This document shows, in pieces, positions 25,103 through 34,883 of a stretch of 64,000 nucleotides of DNA. The number at the start of each line of letters is the position of its first letter. The first letter of the stretch is position 1. The notes below the pieces were generated by a model. The model did no database searches. It had not been told where the DNA came from and was given only the letters and a program-made list of their open reading frames with translations. Where the stretch lies: positions 30,916 to 94,915 of the forward strand of contig NZ_NHMK01000016.1 of the NCBI RefSeq assembly GCF_002198095.1, read 5' to 3'. A program made the translations under genes and the position numbers. The stretch is from Deinococcus indicus. GTDB taxonomy: Bacteria; Deinococcota; Deinococci; Deinococcales; Deinococcaceae.

Positions 25103-26039
25103 GCCCCTGAGCGGAGCGAGCGTCCACGCCCGGCTTCGGAATCTGGCGCAGGCGACGGGCAACATGAACGCCGCGCTCCCGAATCTGCAGGTGAGCTATG
25201 TGCAGCAGGGCTTCCTGGCGCGCCTGGCGGTGAGTCCGTATCTCGACCGCTTCGTGGTCAAAGGGGGCGTCACGATGCTGGCGCGCTATGGAGACCGGGC
25301 GCGCCCGACGCGGGATATCGACCTGTCAGCCCAGGGCATTGACAGCGACGTCGATGCGGTGCGGGCCATCATTCAGGAGATCTGCGCCATTGCTCATGCC
25401 AGTGGTGCACTCCCCGTTGATGATGCTCTCGAGTTCCCGCAGGCGTTCACGGCTGAGATGATCAACGAGCAGCGTGACGTGCCGGGGGTGCGCGTCGTGA
25501 TGGCCGTGGGCTTGCGCGGCACCAACCAGCGTCTCCCTCTTCAGCTCGATGTCACGTTCAACACCGGGTCGATGCTCCCGCCGATGGACCTTGAATTCCC
25601 GCCGGTGCTCCTTCCTGAGGGGGTGCGCTTTGCGGCTTACCCGCTGGAGGTGATGGTGTCGGACAAATTTGCCGCCTTGGTGGATTACGGCATCGGCGTC
25701 AGCCGCATGAATGATCTGCACGACCTGTGGCTGGCCAGTTCGCGTGAGGGCCTTGATGCCGGCTTGCTGCGGGACGTGATGGAGCGCAGCTGGCCCCAGC
25801 GCAACACCCGCTTTGACGACGTCCCCTCGGTGCTTGCCCCGGACTTTGCGGTTGATGCAGACCTGAAGCGCAAGTGGGACCGGTATGTCCGGGCCTGGCG
25901 CGGCGATCTGACCAGTCTGCCGCCTGATGTGGAGACGCTCATGGCTCGGGTGGCGGCCTATGCCGGGGCTGTGGCGAGTGGCGAGCGTACGGCAGGCACC
26001 TGGGATTCAGAGCTGGGTACCTGGAATGACTTGGCGTAG
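25092..26039 (+). CDS. AbiEii nucleotidyltransferase toxin
   Basis: 315 residues. The nucleotidyltransferase signature of the AbiEii/DUF1814 family is present: KGGVTMLARYG (Gly58-Gly59), then TRDIDLSA (Asp75, Asp77), and later YPLEVMVSDKFAALVDYG with the conserved Lys and RMNDLHDLW. Family members add nucleotides to tRNA ends and cause phage abortive infection in type IV toxin-antitoxin systems. ATG overlaps the antitoxin end. Confidence 0.83.
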   Translation: MTSRPLSGASVHARLRNLAQATGNMNAALPNLQVSYVQQGFLARLAVSPYLDRFVVKGGVTMLARYGDRARPTRDIDLSAQGIDSDVDAVRAIIQEICAIAHASGALPVDDALEFPQAFTAEMINEQRDVPGVRVVMAVGLRGTNQRLPLQLDVTFNTGSMLPPMDLEFPPVLLPEGVRFAAYPLEVMVSDKFAALVDYGIGVSRMNDLHDLWLASSREGLDAGLLRDVMERSWPQRNTRFDDVPSVLAPDFAVDADLKRKWDRYVRAWRGDLTSLPPDVETLMARVAAYAGAVASGERTAGTWDSELGTWNDLA

Positions 26040-26170
26040 TGGGAACTGCGGCCTGAGTTGACTGACATCTTTGTGTGTGGAGCAGAGCTGTGAGAAGCTT
26101 TGGTCTTCTCCCCTGTTCCTGTGCTCAGGTGCGGGCGGACGGGGCGGGTGCGGTGCCTACACTGGTAAGC

Positions 26171-26896
26171 ATGTCTGAACGTGTGAACCTGAACATGGAG
26201 CCTCCGGAACCCAGTGGAGACCGGGCGTGGCCGGATTTTGTGCGGCACTCGTACGGGTCGAATGAGGGGTTGACGGACGGGAAGGAGAACGGCGAGGCGT
26301 ACCCGCATGGGTACCTGGGGTGGTTTATCCGCATGGGGCATCACGTGGCGTCACTGATGGGTGAACACACGGGGCGGACGGATGACACGGCGGTGCTGGC
26401 GGCGGCGCTGCTGGGGGACGTGGAGGAGGAGCGGCGAATGCAGCGGGAGCATCCAGAGGGGCTGGCGCTGCTGGATGAGATACAGGAGCTGCTGCTGGGG
26501 AAGTTGCGTCAGTTCAGCTTGCCGGTCGGGCCGCTGCTGTATGACGCGGAGGAGGCGGCCTCGGTGTTGGAGGCGTGGGAGCCGCGCCTTGAGGGCTTCC
26601 ACGGGAATGCGTGTGTGCCGCTGGCGAATTACCTGGACGGGGTGAAGTCCCGGTACGAGGAGCTGGGTGAAGTGCGGGTGCGGCGGGTCACTCCGCTGCC
26701 AGTGCTTCAGGTCAGTGAGGCGGAGGTGCGGGCAGATGTGGCAGCGCAGCTGCGGGCCCTGGCGGCGGATGTGGAGGGGGGACGACTGAGCGTGCAGGAG
26801 GTCCGCACGGGTCGGCGGGGGTCACGCGTGGAGGTGCTGATCACGGGCCGAGTGATTCGCGGGGTGCCGGGTGAAGCGTTTAGCGAGGCCGACTGA
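26171..26896 (+). CDS. Hypothetical protein, leaderless-type start
   Basis: 241 residues from ATG 26171. TACACT (26157-26162) lies 8 nt upstream with no ribosome site, as for leaderless genes. The chain is soluble and acidic; the middle (TDDTAVLAAALLGDVEEERR) resembles HD-type phosphohydrolase helices but lacks a clear HD pair in the right place (GHH at about 57). Function unknown. Confidence 0.55.
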   Translation: MSERVNLNMEPPEPSGDRAWPDFVRHSYGSNEGLTDGKENGEAYPHGYLGWFIRMGHHVASLMGEHTGRTDDTAVLAAALLGDVEEERRMQREHPEGLALLDEIQELLLGKLRQFSLPVGPLLYDAEEAASVLEAWEPRLEGFHGNACVPLANYLDGVKSRYEELGEVRVRRVTPLPVLQVSEAEVRADVAAQLRALAADVEGGRLSVQEVRTGRRGSRVEVLITGRVIRGVPGEAFSEAD

Positions 26897-26985
26897 ACTC
26901 TACTCGGGTGAGACTCAACGTGGGTGCGTGGGCGGTCGTCTCGCGCGTCACTATCTGGTGCCGGTAAGGGCGTGTACCGTGGGGT

Positions 26986-27594
26986 ATGTCACGCGCACGG
27001 GTCATTCACATCAAGCCGATGTCCGCCCAGCGTACGGCGGACGTCACTCCTGAGGTCATGACTCAGGTCACGCCGGAGGTTGCTCCGGCGGGGTGGGTCG
27101 TGCGGGTGAACGGGCATGAGTTCGTGCATGGTGGGGAGTACGAGTTGCAGTTCGATCTGCCGGAAGCGGCGGCGCAGTTCGCGGCGGATCTGCTCTCCGA
27201 GTACGGCCCGGACACCCCGGTTCAGGTGGTGGGGCTGGACGAGCTGGGCGTGCCGCTGCCCGGCGCGCTGCCCACCCCGGAAGAGACGGTGACGCTGATG
27301 GAGTGGCTGGCGGAGGTGGACGTGCCCGTGCCTGAGGTGCGGCATCCGCTCGACGCGCTACAGGGTCAGGTGTGCCGGGCATTGTTCATGGAGGGGAGTG
27401 CGCGGGAGAAGGTCGCGGTGATCCTGCGGCTCTACCGACATCACCTGAGTCCAGCGCGGTGCGGGGTGCTGCGACGGCTTGACGCGGCGTTCGTGGTGGC
27501 GCGGTTCAAGGTAGGACTCGATCCGGCGTGGGTACATTACGCCGAGTGGGAGGCGGCGTTCCGCCGGGCGCGGCGGGCGCAGCCGGGTGACTGA
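26986..27594 (+). CDS. Hypothetical protein, leaderless-type start
   Basis: 202 residues from ATG 26986, with TACCGT (26975-26980) 5 nt upstream. The N-terminal half is beta-rich (GWVVRVNGHEFVHGGEYELQ), the C-terminal half helical (AREKVAVILRLYRHHLSP). No family recognised. It follows the previous gene in the same direction with its own promoter. Confidence 0.5.
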   Translation: MSRARVIHIKPMSAQRTADVTPEVMTQVTPEVAPAGWVVRVNGHEFVHGGEYELQFDLPEAAAQFAADLLSEYGPDTPVQVVGLDELGVPLPGALPTPEETVTLMEWLAEVDVPVPEVRHPLDALQGQVCRALFMEGSAREKVAVILRLYRHHLSPARCGVLRRLDAAFVVARFKVGLDPAWVHYAEWEAAFRRARRAQPGD

Positions 27595-27612
27595 ACACCA
27601 GTCCTGAGCGGA

Positions 27613-27771
27613 TCAGGCTTCGGGCGTCTTCTTGACTGGGTCGGGCCCGCGCACCGCCACCTGCTGCCGCCGCACTCGTTTGTTCAGCATTACCAGTGTG
27701 CCCAGCAGACCCCGCGCGTTATCCAGCGGCTCCAGCAGCGTCCTCGCCTGCTCCGCATCGAGGCCGCCCAT
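27613..27771 (-). pseudogene. C-terminal fragment of a hypothetical gene
   Basis: The reverse frame reads MGGLDAEQARTLLEPLDNAR then GLLGTLVMLNKRVRRQQ to TGA at 27613. It stays open upstream until transposase sequence begins at about 27797, so the gene is probably cut by that remnant. ATG 27771 would give a 52-residue protein. Confidence 0.4.
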
Positions 27772-27796
27772 CAGTATGGCAGTTGGGTCCGCTGCA

Positions 27797-28017
27797 AGGT
27801 GTCTCAGCCGGGCGGCACGGGATTCTCGAACGCCTCAACCGGACGTACAAATACCAGTTCGCGTTCCGCTAGGACTGGCACTCGATGGCCGATGTCCGGG
27901 CGGCCATGCCGGACTTTCGCCGGTGGTACAACCACGAGCGCCGTCATTCGGCGCTCGGCTACGCCACGCCCTGGTCTACACTCACCTCGTCGGCGAACGC
28001 TCGTAACGCCGCTTGAA
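27797..28017 (+). pseudogene. IS3-family OrfB C-terminal fragment
   Basis: The frame reads GILERLNRTYKYQFAFR, an in-frame TAG, then ADVRAAMPDFRRWYNHERRH and SALGYATP, the last third of an IS3 integrase-type transposase. Both the missing N-terminus and the internal stop show it is dead. Confidence 0.75.
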
Positions 28018-28020
28018 GTC

Positions 28021-28057
28021 AAACCTGGAGCATTACCGACGTCGGTGCTCCAGGTTT
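28021..28057 (+). terminator. Strong rho-independent terminator
   Basis: AAACCTGGAGCA (28021-28032) pairs with TGCTCCAGGTTT (28046-28057), followed by TTCGCTGTTTT. It ends the transposase remnant just before the transposon-like unit. Confidence 0.75.
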
Positions 28058-28405
28058 TTCGCTGTTTTCCCATGGTGATCTCCAGTTTGGGGTCACGACA
28101 CGGATGGGCCCTGGCTGTACGTTAAGGTTGCGAAAACGGTCGTTCATGCACGATGCGTTGCGGTCCGATGCGCACGGTATTCATGTGTTGCGAATCGATA
28201 TTGCAGAACCCTTGGTCATGGCAACAGGAAATCGCACGGTGCGCGGTCAAGTGAATTTGGCCCTGTCGTTCGTCCTGCACACATTTTTGAGCTGCAATGG
28301 GATGAGCGGGCAGGGCAGTCGAGTTCGTGTCGTGACCCGTTGCCTTACAAAAATTGGTGAGTCCTGCAGTCAGCACTTTTTCGCTGGCACGCACGACGTT
28401 CGCAC

Positions 28406-28452
28406 TTGACTTCTCCGTCCTCCTGTCGCATTGTCTCAATTATATGAGACAA
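28406..28452 (+). promoter_or_regulatory. Promoter with perfect palindromic operator over the GntR start codon
   Basis: TTGACT (28406-28411) is followed at 17 bp by CATTGT. TTGTCTCA (28431-28438) and TGAGACAA (28445-28452) form a perfect inverted repeat that covers the ATG at 28444. This is a likely autoregulatory site for the GntR-type protein. Confidence 0.65.
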
Positions 28453-28860
28453 GAAGACGAGCGGCAGACCGGTCTACTGACGTGGCTCGCCGCGGCCATC
28501 GACCCCCACAGCGGCATCCCCGTCTCCGTGCAACTCCAGCAGGCGTTCGAACGGGCCATCGATCGCGGCGTCCTGCGGCCCGGCGACACCCTCCCCACCA
28601 TCCGCACGCTAGCCGCACACCTGCGCCTGGCTCCCAACACGGTCAGCAAAGCCTACGCGAGCCTGCAACGCAGTGGACGCACCGAGAACCGCGCCGGAGC
28701 CGGCACCAGCGTCCTCGGACGCGGGGCCCTCACGGATGACCTCACGGAACTCCGCACGCTGCTCGGCGCGCTGCGGCTGTCCGGCGTCAGCGCCGCCGAA
28801 GCGCACGCCGTGGTTGACGACGTCTGGCATGAACCAGCCACCAGCCGGAGGGTTCAGTGA
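28444..28860 (+). CDS. GntR-family (YtrA-like) transcription regulator
   Basis: 138 residues. The winged helix-turn-helix is typical: IPVSVQLQQAFERAIDRGVL, RPGDTLPTIRTLAAHL and APNTVSKAYASLQRSG. There is no large ligand domain, only a short helical tail, as in the YtrA subfamily that controls ABC exporters encoded next door. Its stop overlaps the ABC gene (GTGA). It probably binds the palindrome over its own start. Confidence 0.85.
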   Translation: MRQEDERQTGLLTWLAAAIDPHSGIPVSVQLQQAFERAIDRGVLRPGDTLPTIRTLAAHLRLAPNTVSKAYASLQRSGRTENRAGAGTSVLGRGALTDDLTELRTLLGALRLSGVSAAEAHAVVDDVWHEPATSRRVQ

Positions 28861-29753
28861 GTGCACTGATCGCGCAGGGCCTCCACGTCCGCCGAGGCGC
28901 ACGCGAAGTTCTCCGGGACGTGAACCTCGACCTGCCTGCCGGGTCGATCACGGCGCTCCTCGGACCCAACGGTGGCGGCAAGACCACCCTGATGCGTGTC
29001 CTCGCCGGCATCCTTCCGCCACACGCCGGCACGCTGCGCGCCGGTGACAGGCACGCCGCCGGGTCCATCGCCTGGCGCCAGCAGGTGGTCCTCGTCCCCA
29101 CAGGCGGCGCCGTGATGACCAGCGAGGACGCGCGCGCCCACTTCACTTTCGGGGCGCGCGCCTATCCCGCGTGGGACGCCGGGCGCGCCCTCGAGGCTGC
29201 GGCCGCACTCCACGTGCCGCTGGACCGCCGGGCAGGAACCCTCAGCACCGGGCAGCGCATGGGACTGGCCCTCGCCTGCGCGTTCGGCTGCGGGGCGAGC
29301 GTGCTGCTCCTCGACGAACCAGGCAACGGCCTGGACCCCGAGCACCGCGACCGGCTATCCGCTGCCGTTGCGACCTTCGCCGCCGATGGTGGCACCGTGC
29401 TGCTCAGTTCACATGTGCTGCCTGAGGTCGAGGGCCTCGCCGACCGCGCGGTCTTCCTGAAGGCCGGTGAGATCCGACTCGCAGCGGACCTGGACGACCT
29501 GCGTGCCGCGTCGAGCACCCTTCAGGTGGTGTTGCCCGACGTGCTACCCGCCCGGGCACTCGACGAGTTGCGTCAGGTGGAGGGTGTGCGCGACCTCTCC
29601 CTGGAGGGCCGCACGCTCCACGTGCACCTCGGCGGTCCGGCAGACGGCGTCCTCGCCGCCCTGAGCTCCCTGCGGCCCCTGGACGTGCAGGCCCGCCCCT
29701 GCCCACTGTCGCGCACCTACGCCGACCTGATGAACGACCGGGGCGCGGCGTGA
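28857..29753 (+). CDS. ABC transporter ATP-binding protein
   Basis: 298 residues from GTG 28857. Walker A GPNGGGKT, the signature LSTGQRMGLALACA (LSxGQ), Walker B VLLLDEPGNGLD and the switch His in LLSSHVLPEVE are all present. The C-terminal extension resembles bacitracin/lantibiotic-type exporters. It partners with the following permease, probably to export or protect against a peptide or drug. Confidence 0.85.
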   Translation: MSALIAQGLHVRRGAREVLRDVNLDLPAGSITALLGPNGGGKTTLMRVLAGILPPHAGTLRAGDRHAAGSIAWRQQVVLVPTGGAVMTSEDARAHFTFGARAYPAWDAGRALEAAAALHVPLDRRAGTLSTGQRMGLALACAFGCGASVLLLDEPGNGLDPEHRDRLSAAVATFAADGGTVLLSSHVLPEVEGLADRAVFLKAGEIRLAADLDDLRAASSTLQVVLPDVLPARALDELRQVEGVRDLSLEGRTLHVHLGGPADGVLAALSSLRPLDVQARPCPLSRTYADLMNDRGAA

Positions 29754-30583
29754 GCGCCGTTGGACCGGGACCGGCGCTGCGCTGGATCGAAGGGCGCACG
29801 TGGCGATTCGCGGCGCCGGGCACCGCGGTCATCTGCGCCCTCGCCGGCCTGACCGTCGCCACGCAACTCGGTACGCTGGGACCGACGGCCTGCGGCTGGG
29901 TGCTGCGCCAGGGCGAGCCCCTCCTGCTGCCCCTGAACTTTGCCCGGCCCTGGTTTGCTGAGGCTGGAGCACTGCTGTTGATCGCGCTCGGGGCCTGGGT
30001 CGGGTCACGGGTGCGTCAGGACGAAGCCTTCCTGTCGCTCACGCCCCTCACGCCGGGGGGACTGTTCGGCGCGCGGGTGCTGAGCGGTCTGGGGCTGCTC
30101 GCGCTGGCCACCCTGGTCAGTGGTGTGGCGCTGCTCGTCGCCGGGCTGAACGTGCCGGCGTGGTGGCCGCCGGAGCAACTGTACGCCGTGTACGGGGCGG
30201 CCCTGGGCCTGCTGTGGATGCGCGGCGTGGTGGCGCTCGCGGTCGCCGCTGCCCTGCGGCGTGTTCTCTCCCCGGTGTTGAGCCTGCTCGTCGCGCTGGG
30301 ACTGAGCACCGCGCTGCTGTTCGCGTTGCACGGGGGGCAGGGGAGAACTTCGGCGTTCCACAGCGATCCGTTCGTGGTGCAGCTTGCTGTGACGTATCCG
30401 GGCGAAGCCTTCGCGGGGCTGTCCGGATCTGACCAGGGCTGCGCTCCAGTGCAGGCCTTCATGAATCGAACGGCGCCCACTGAGGTGCGGTGGGCGCCTC
30501 AGACTCCGGTCGTGCTAGGCATGGTCGGTGCGGTGGTGGCGTTGCTGGCCCTGGCATCGCCCAGACGGCGTCCCGGAACATAG
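29750..30583 (+). CDS. ABC transporter permease
   Basis: 277 residues with about six hydrophobic segments (for example 25-45, 65-85, 105-135, 150-170, 180-197, 255-270). GTG start overlaps the ATPase stop. The size fits ABC-2-like permeases of exporters. Substrate unknown; the GntR-ABC pairing is common in resistance to cell-envelope antibiotics. Confidence 0.75.
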   Translation: MSAVGPGPALRWIEGRTWRFAAPGTAVICALAGLTVATQLGTLGPTACGWVLRQGEPLLLPLNFARPWFAEAGALLLIALGAWVGSRVRQDEAFLSLTPLTPGGLFGARVLSGLGLLALATLVSGVALLVAGLNVPAWWPPEQLYAVYGAALGLLWMRGVVALAVAAALRRVLSPVLSLLVALGLSTALLFALHGGQGRTSAFHSDPFVVQLAVTYPGEAFAGLSGSDQGCAPVQAFMNRTAPTEVRWAPQTPVVLGMVGAVVALLALASPRRRPGT

Positions 30584-30763
30584 TCGGAGTGGGGGGTCAC
30601 GATACGAGTCCGTGACCTTGCCCTGCTGCCATGGCCAGCGTTCTGCGATGGCGATTCGCAACCCCTGTGCGCTGGACGACCTGGACCGCGACGAACGGTG
30701 CAGAAATGACCGTTTTCGCAACCTTAGCGTACAGCCAGGGCCGATCCGTGTCGTGACCCCAGT

Positions 30764-31315
30764 TTGCTCGTCCCTCGCATCGAGAGGGTCAGATTCTGGA
30801 AGTCATCCTTGGAGCATTACCGCCCGAACCAGAAGTGGGTGACGGACATCACGTATTTACCGACGCATGAGGGCTGGCTGTACCTGGCGACGGTGATGGA
30901 CCTGTATTCGCGGAAAATTGTCGGCTGGGCGCTGAATGAGCGACTTCAGACGCCGCTGGTCACAGCGGCGTTGGAGATGGCCGTAGGGCGTCGGAAACCA
31001 CCAGGAGGACTGCTGCATCACTCGGATCGAGGAAGTCAGTACACGAGCGACGTATACGAGCAGGCGCTGGACAGATTGCAGGCCGTTCAGAGCATGAGCG
31101 AGAAAGGAGAATGTTGGGATAATGCTGTCCAGGAGAGCTTTTTTGCGACGTTGAAGACGGAGATGGGACTCAGTGAAGCGCAGTGGGGTCGTGCCCAGAC
31201 ACGGACAGAGGTGTTCGAGTGGATTGAGGTGTTCTATAACCGTCGTCGTCGTCACTCGTCGTTGGGCTATCGGTCACCGATGGCCTTCGAGGAGCAGGCC
31301 CCCATCCCGAACTGA
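30764..31315 (+). pseudogene. IS3-family OrfB, N-terminus missing
   Basis: 183 residues hold the whole catalytic core: WVTDITYLPT (Asp), HHSDRGSQY (Asp) and a final NAVQESFFATLKTE (Glu), then RRRRHSSLGYRSP. About 90 N-terminal residues with the HTH_21 domain are absent, since the frame starts at the transposon-like unit's AGTTT repeat. It is therefore likely inactive. Confidence 0.75.
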
Positions 31316-31504
31316 GGCTCCACCAAACCCTTGACAGATCAGGGCAGGGCTCCTCCTTTGCGCCACAGGCGATGAAGCGCTCTGAACGCGACGTGCCTTC
31401 TGCCTGCGTGTCAGCGCGCTCAGCGGCCAGCCGCAAGCGTGCCCGAGGGCATGGCGCAGGGCCTGTGTTAGCATTCTGACCAAGTTCACAATTGAGGGAG
31501 AACT

Positions 31505-33256
31505 ATGCGGAAACGGACGTTGACGTTGGCTTTTACACTCGCTTCACTGACGCTCTCAGGCGCGTCGCAAGCCGCGCGGGGACACCTTCTGATCGTGGGC
31601 GGTGGGCTGCGCAGTGACAACGCCCCTGTTTATGACGCGTTCCTGCAGGCGGCTGGCGGCCGAACTGCAGCGAAGGTGGTGATCGTGCCCACAGCGAGCA
31701 GCAGCCTGAGCAGCAGCCGCCGCTTCAAAGAGGATCTGGAAGCCCTGGGCGTGCCCGCCGACCGCGTGACCATTCTGGACATCACCAGCAAGAATGCAGA
31801 CAGTGCCGTCAAAGCCCCTGAAGTCCTGAATGCGATCAACGCCGCCACCGCCGTGTGGCTGGTTGGCGGAGACCAGTTGCGGCTGCAGAAGGCCTTCGTA
31901 AACCCCGACGGCAGCGACACGCCAGCCCTGAAAGACATCCGCGCCCTCTGGGCGGAGCGCGGCGGCGTGATTGGCGGCACATCGGCCGGGGCAAGCATTC
32001 AGAGCGTCATCATGCCCTCAGCGTTCGGCGTGCCGATGGACAGCCTCGACTTCGGCGTGGCGCCCTTGGCGGACCAGCGCGGCGTGTCCCTGTCCCCTGG
32101 ATTTGGCCTGTTCAGCGCCGGCATTGTCGATCAGCATTTCAACACCTACGCCGGCCGACACGCCCGCATGGCCACGTACCTGACGGCAGGCGCCACCAAA
32201 ATCGGGTTTGGTCTCGATGAAAATACCGCCATGCTGGTCACGCCCGACGGCATGGTCGAGGTGCTGGGCAGCGGCGGCCTGAGCATCATGGACGCCCGGG
32301 CCGCCACGCGCGAGGCTGGTCCGCTGGGCGTGCATCTGGGCAACCTGCGCTTGCACTACCTGATGAGCGGCGACCGTGTGAACCCTGCAACGCTGGCGGT
32401 CACCGTCAACCCGAAGAAAAGCCTGATCAAACCAGGGGACGAGTACGAAGCCACCCCCCGCACGAGCACAGACCTGGCGGGCAACGACGCTTTCCGCACG
32501 CTGCTCACCTACGGCCTCGTGGACAACACCGCCACCCAGACGTCCGGCCTGTACCTGCGCTTCCGGCCGGGCACCACCTACGGGTACGGGTACCGCGTGA
32601 CCCTCAGCAAAACAGCCGACACGCAGGGCCACTACGGTTCCGTGACCGGCGTGGACGCGTACACGGTGCTGAATGCGCGCATGGACGTGGCCCCAGTCAG
32701 CCTGGGCGGGCAGGCGCCCACCGCGCCCCGTGACCTGCGCGGGCATTCCAGGGAGGCGGAACTGACCACCGTCGCGTTCCGTGGCCTGCTGCCCCCCCTG
32801 CCCAGCGGCCTGTTTGCACCGCAGCGCAGCGTCACCCGGGCGGAACTGGCGGCGGCCCTGGTGTTCGCCAGTGGCGCGGGCGAGAAAACAGTACCGGACC
32901 TGAGTGACGTGCCGGCCACCCACGCGGACGCGGCGGCCATCCGTGTGGCCACGTCACGCGGATGGCTCACGGCCCCCGGGGGCCGGTTTGAACCTGACCG
33001 CCCCGCCACCCGCGAGGAAACGGCGCTCGCACTCGCTGGCGCGTACGACTTCGTACAGCTGCGGGCGCTGCCGGCCTCACCACTGGGCGCCACTGACGCG
33101 GGCACGGCCACCACCGACGCCGGCCGGCAGGCCCTGGGGGCGGCCATTGCCGCGGGGCTACTGGATCTCCGCGCCAGCGCGGCCCGCCCAGCTGAACCTG
33201 TGACCCGCGCCGAACTGGGCGCCGCGCTGTACACACTGATGGGCTTTCAGTTCTAA
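31505..33256 (+). CDS. Secreted cyanophycinase-like (S51) protein with SLH domains
   Basis: 583 residues. A signal peptide (1-22) precedes an S51 cyanophycinase-type domain (about 26-290) with GGGLRSDNA, the nucleophile elbow GGTSAGAS (Ser160) and DENTAMLV. The C-terminal part (about 435-583) has SLH-type repeats (FAPQRSVTRAELAAALVFAS, FEPDRPATREETALALAGAY). SLH repeats anchor proteins to the cell wall, so it would cleave polymer outside the cell. GAGGGAG precedes ATG 31505. Confidence 0.82.
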   Translation: MRKRTLTLAFTLASLTLSGASQAARGHLLIVGGGLRSDNAPVYDAFLQAAGGRTAAKVVIVPTASSSLSSSRRFKEDLEALGVPADRVTILDITSKNADSAVKAPEVLNAINAATAVWLVGGDQLRLQKAFVNPDGSDTPALKDIRALWAERGGVIGGTSAGASIQSVIMPSAFGVPMDSLDFGVAPLADQRGVSLSPGFGLFSAGIVDQHFNTYAGRHARMATYLTAGATKIGFGLDENTAMLVTPDGMVEVLGSGGLSIMDARAATREAGPLGVHLGNLRLHYLMSGDRVNPATLAVTVNPKKSLIKPGDEYEATPRTSTDLAGNDAFRTLLTYGLVDNTATQTSGLYLRFRPGTTYGYGYRVTLSKTADTQGHYGSVTGVDAYTVLNARMDVAPVSLGGQAPTAPRDLRGHSREAELTTVAFRGLLPPLPSGLFAPQRSVTRAELAAALVFASGAGEKTVPDLSDVPATHADAAAIRVATSRGWLTAPGGRFEPDRPATREETALALAGAYDFVQLRALPASPLGATDAGTATTDAGRQALGAAIAAGLLDLRASAARPAEPVTRAELGAALYTLMGFQF

Positions 33257-33287
33257 CGGTCGAGCGGGAGCGCACGCACAGGCGATC

Positions 33288-33318
33288 TGCAGGCCAGCAT
33301 CAGTGATGCTGGCCTGCA
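33288..33318. terminator. Perfect 15-bp stem hairpin after the cyanophycinase gene
   Basis: TGCAGGCCAGCATCA (33288-33302) pairs with 33304-33318 around a single G. It lies 31 bp after the stop, between convergent genes. Confidence 0.65.
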
Positions 33319-33330
33319 CGCTGGAAAGGA

Positions 33331-34860
33331 CTACGTTCGGCACAGACTGGGACGTAAGATTTGAATCGTAGGGCTGAAGACCAATTGCGCAGTTGTGAAG
33401 CCGGTGAATGCGGGGAGACGATGCCTCCCCGCGTCTGTGTTGCGGTGGTTGGGGTGACCTGAGAATTCGAATGTCACGCGATCAGGAAAGCCAAGAGTTC
33501 TCACTCCGGATTTCGCACGTGTGCAGCGCGACTGTAGCGAGCAGTTTCGACAGCTGGACGCAGAAAATTTGACCTGTACCGCTGGTCGTCTCGTCCATGA
33601 GAGTGATCGTTCCGACCACATCGTAGAGACCTGTCCTGCAGGACAGGTCACCTGACGCTGTTCCCACTGAATCACGAAGGCGGAGAGGTCAAAAGCGTCT
33701 GCTGTCCGACTTTGCCAACTGCTGGATTCGCGGAGGGGTCCGACCAGATCGATTCCTCGCGCCTGGCTCTCGACGAGTCCATCCCCTGAAAGATATCCAG
33801 CATTGACGAGATGCGTTTCTGGCCGCAAGGCCCTTGCGATCAGCTCCGTCTGAATGGTGTCGTTGACCTGCACGTCCGGCTGCGTTGCTGTTGTCGTCTT
33901 CACGTGGGTGATCAAGCGGGGTCCGGCTTCGTCGCAGCACTCGGTGAAATGGACTTTGTATCCCTGCCAGCGAGTGTGGCGTTTGATGCTGGCCCTCGCT
34001 TCGGCTTCATGTGGTGTACACCGCCTGGATTCGGCCGGCGGTGTGTCTTCCTGGGCACGCAGTTTGATCTGCGTAACACCCAGGCCTGAAAGTTCTCGTT
34101 GAAATTGCTGCAACCAGACCTGCCGCAACATGGCTAACGCTGGACGATCCAGCAAGGGGTTGAGCGCGGTGTCATTCAGCAGCGAGGTCATGAGAAAAAA
34201 GCCGTCCTCACCGATCGTTTGCGCGAGTTCAGAACGGCTGGGTTCAGAGTGAGGAAGGGAACCTTCCTCAACTCTTCTGCCGTATCGTGCCCACCATGCG
34301 GCAGGAATGACTTGACACAGCGTCTCGGGAATGACGGTCGCAAGGTCATCCAGCGCGACGCGCAGCGTCTCGCCGATCAGTTCCAGACGGTTCAGCATCC
34401 GCATCCGGGCCAGAACGTGGGTACTGTCTGTGCGCTGCCGACCGGGTTTGAGGAGGTGGTGATCCCGACATGCCTGTAGGAACGTGTTGAAGAGCATCTC
34501 GCCCTGGTCAGCTGCAACCAGACGAGCGCGAAACTCACTCAGGACGCTGTAGTGAAACCCGAGATCTTCGAGCTCGAGGGCCAGGGCGTACTTCCAGTCC
34601 AGTCGGGTGCGGACGTGCTCCGCGGCCTGCCGATCACTGAGGTGTTCGAGAAACTGGAAAATCGTGACCAGGGCCAACCGCCAGGGCGCGTAGGCTGGTT
34701 GACCCCGAGTCGGGTAGAGGGACCGAAACTGATCGTCGGAGTAAACGGCGCCAAAGCAGTCTCGCAGTTGTGTAATGGTGTTGCCTTTGGGGAGGATGAT
34801 GCGGACGAGCTCGGCTGTCCGCGTCGGGATCTCGGCCAGAGGGGCTGCATGCAGACTCAT
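33331..34860 (-). pseudogene. IS1182-type transposase, C-terminus lost
   Basis: 509 codons from ATG 34860-34858. The N-terminal domain (FGAVYSDDQFRSLYPTRGQP, LDWKYALALELED), the first Asp region (RTDSTHVLARMRMLN), HVKTTTATQPDVQV and the Cys cluster CRNCSLQSRC are those of IS1182 transposases. After TRAKSGVRTLGFP the normal ending (the conserved ExxxS/R-rich last 80 residues) is absent and unrelated sequence follows, so the copy is truncated near 33450. Confidence 0.72.
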
Positions 34861-34883
34861 AGCGCATTGTTACCCCCACCCGG

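Larger units (their letters stand above)
28089..30760. mobile_element. Transposon-like unit with long inverted ends carrying a GntR-ABC cassette
   Basis: The first and last roughly 60 bp are inverted copies (starting GGGGTCACGACACGGAT at both ends, few mismatches); weaker similarity continues to about 170 bp inward. The 5-bp repeat AGTTT flanks both ends (28084-28088 and 30761-30765). The 2.67-kb interior has only a regulator and an ABC exporter. With no transposase, it looks like a mobile cassette moved in trans. It sits within IS3 debris. Confidence 0.65.

Noticed and set aside
33453..33475. GGGGTGACCTGAGAATTCGAA considered as a further Tn3-like end
   Set aside because: It resembles the 39-bp ends only over about 15 bp, and no partner or target repeat was found.
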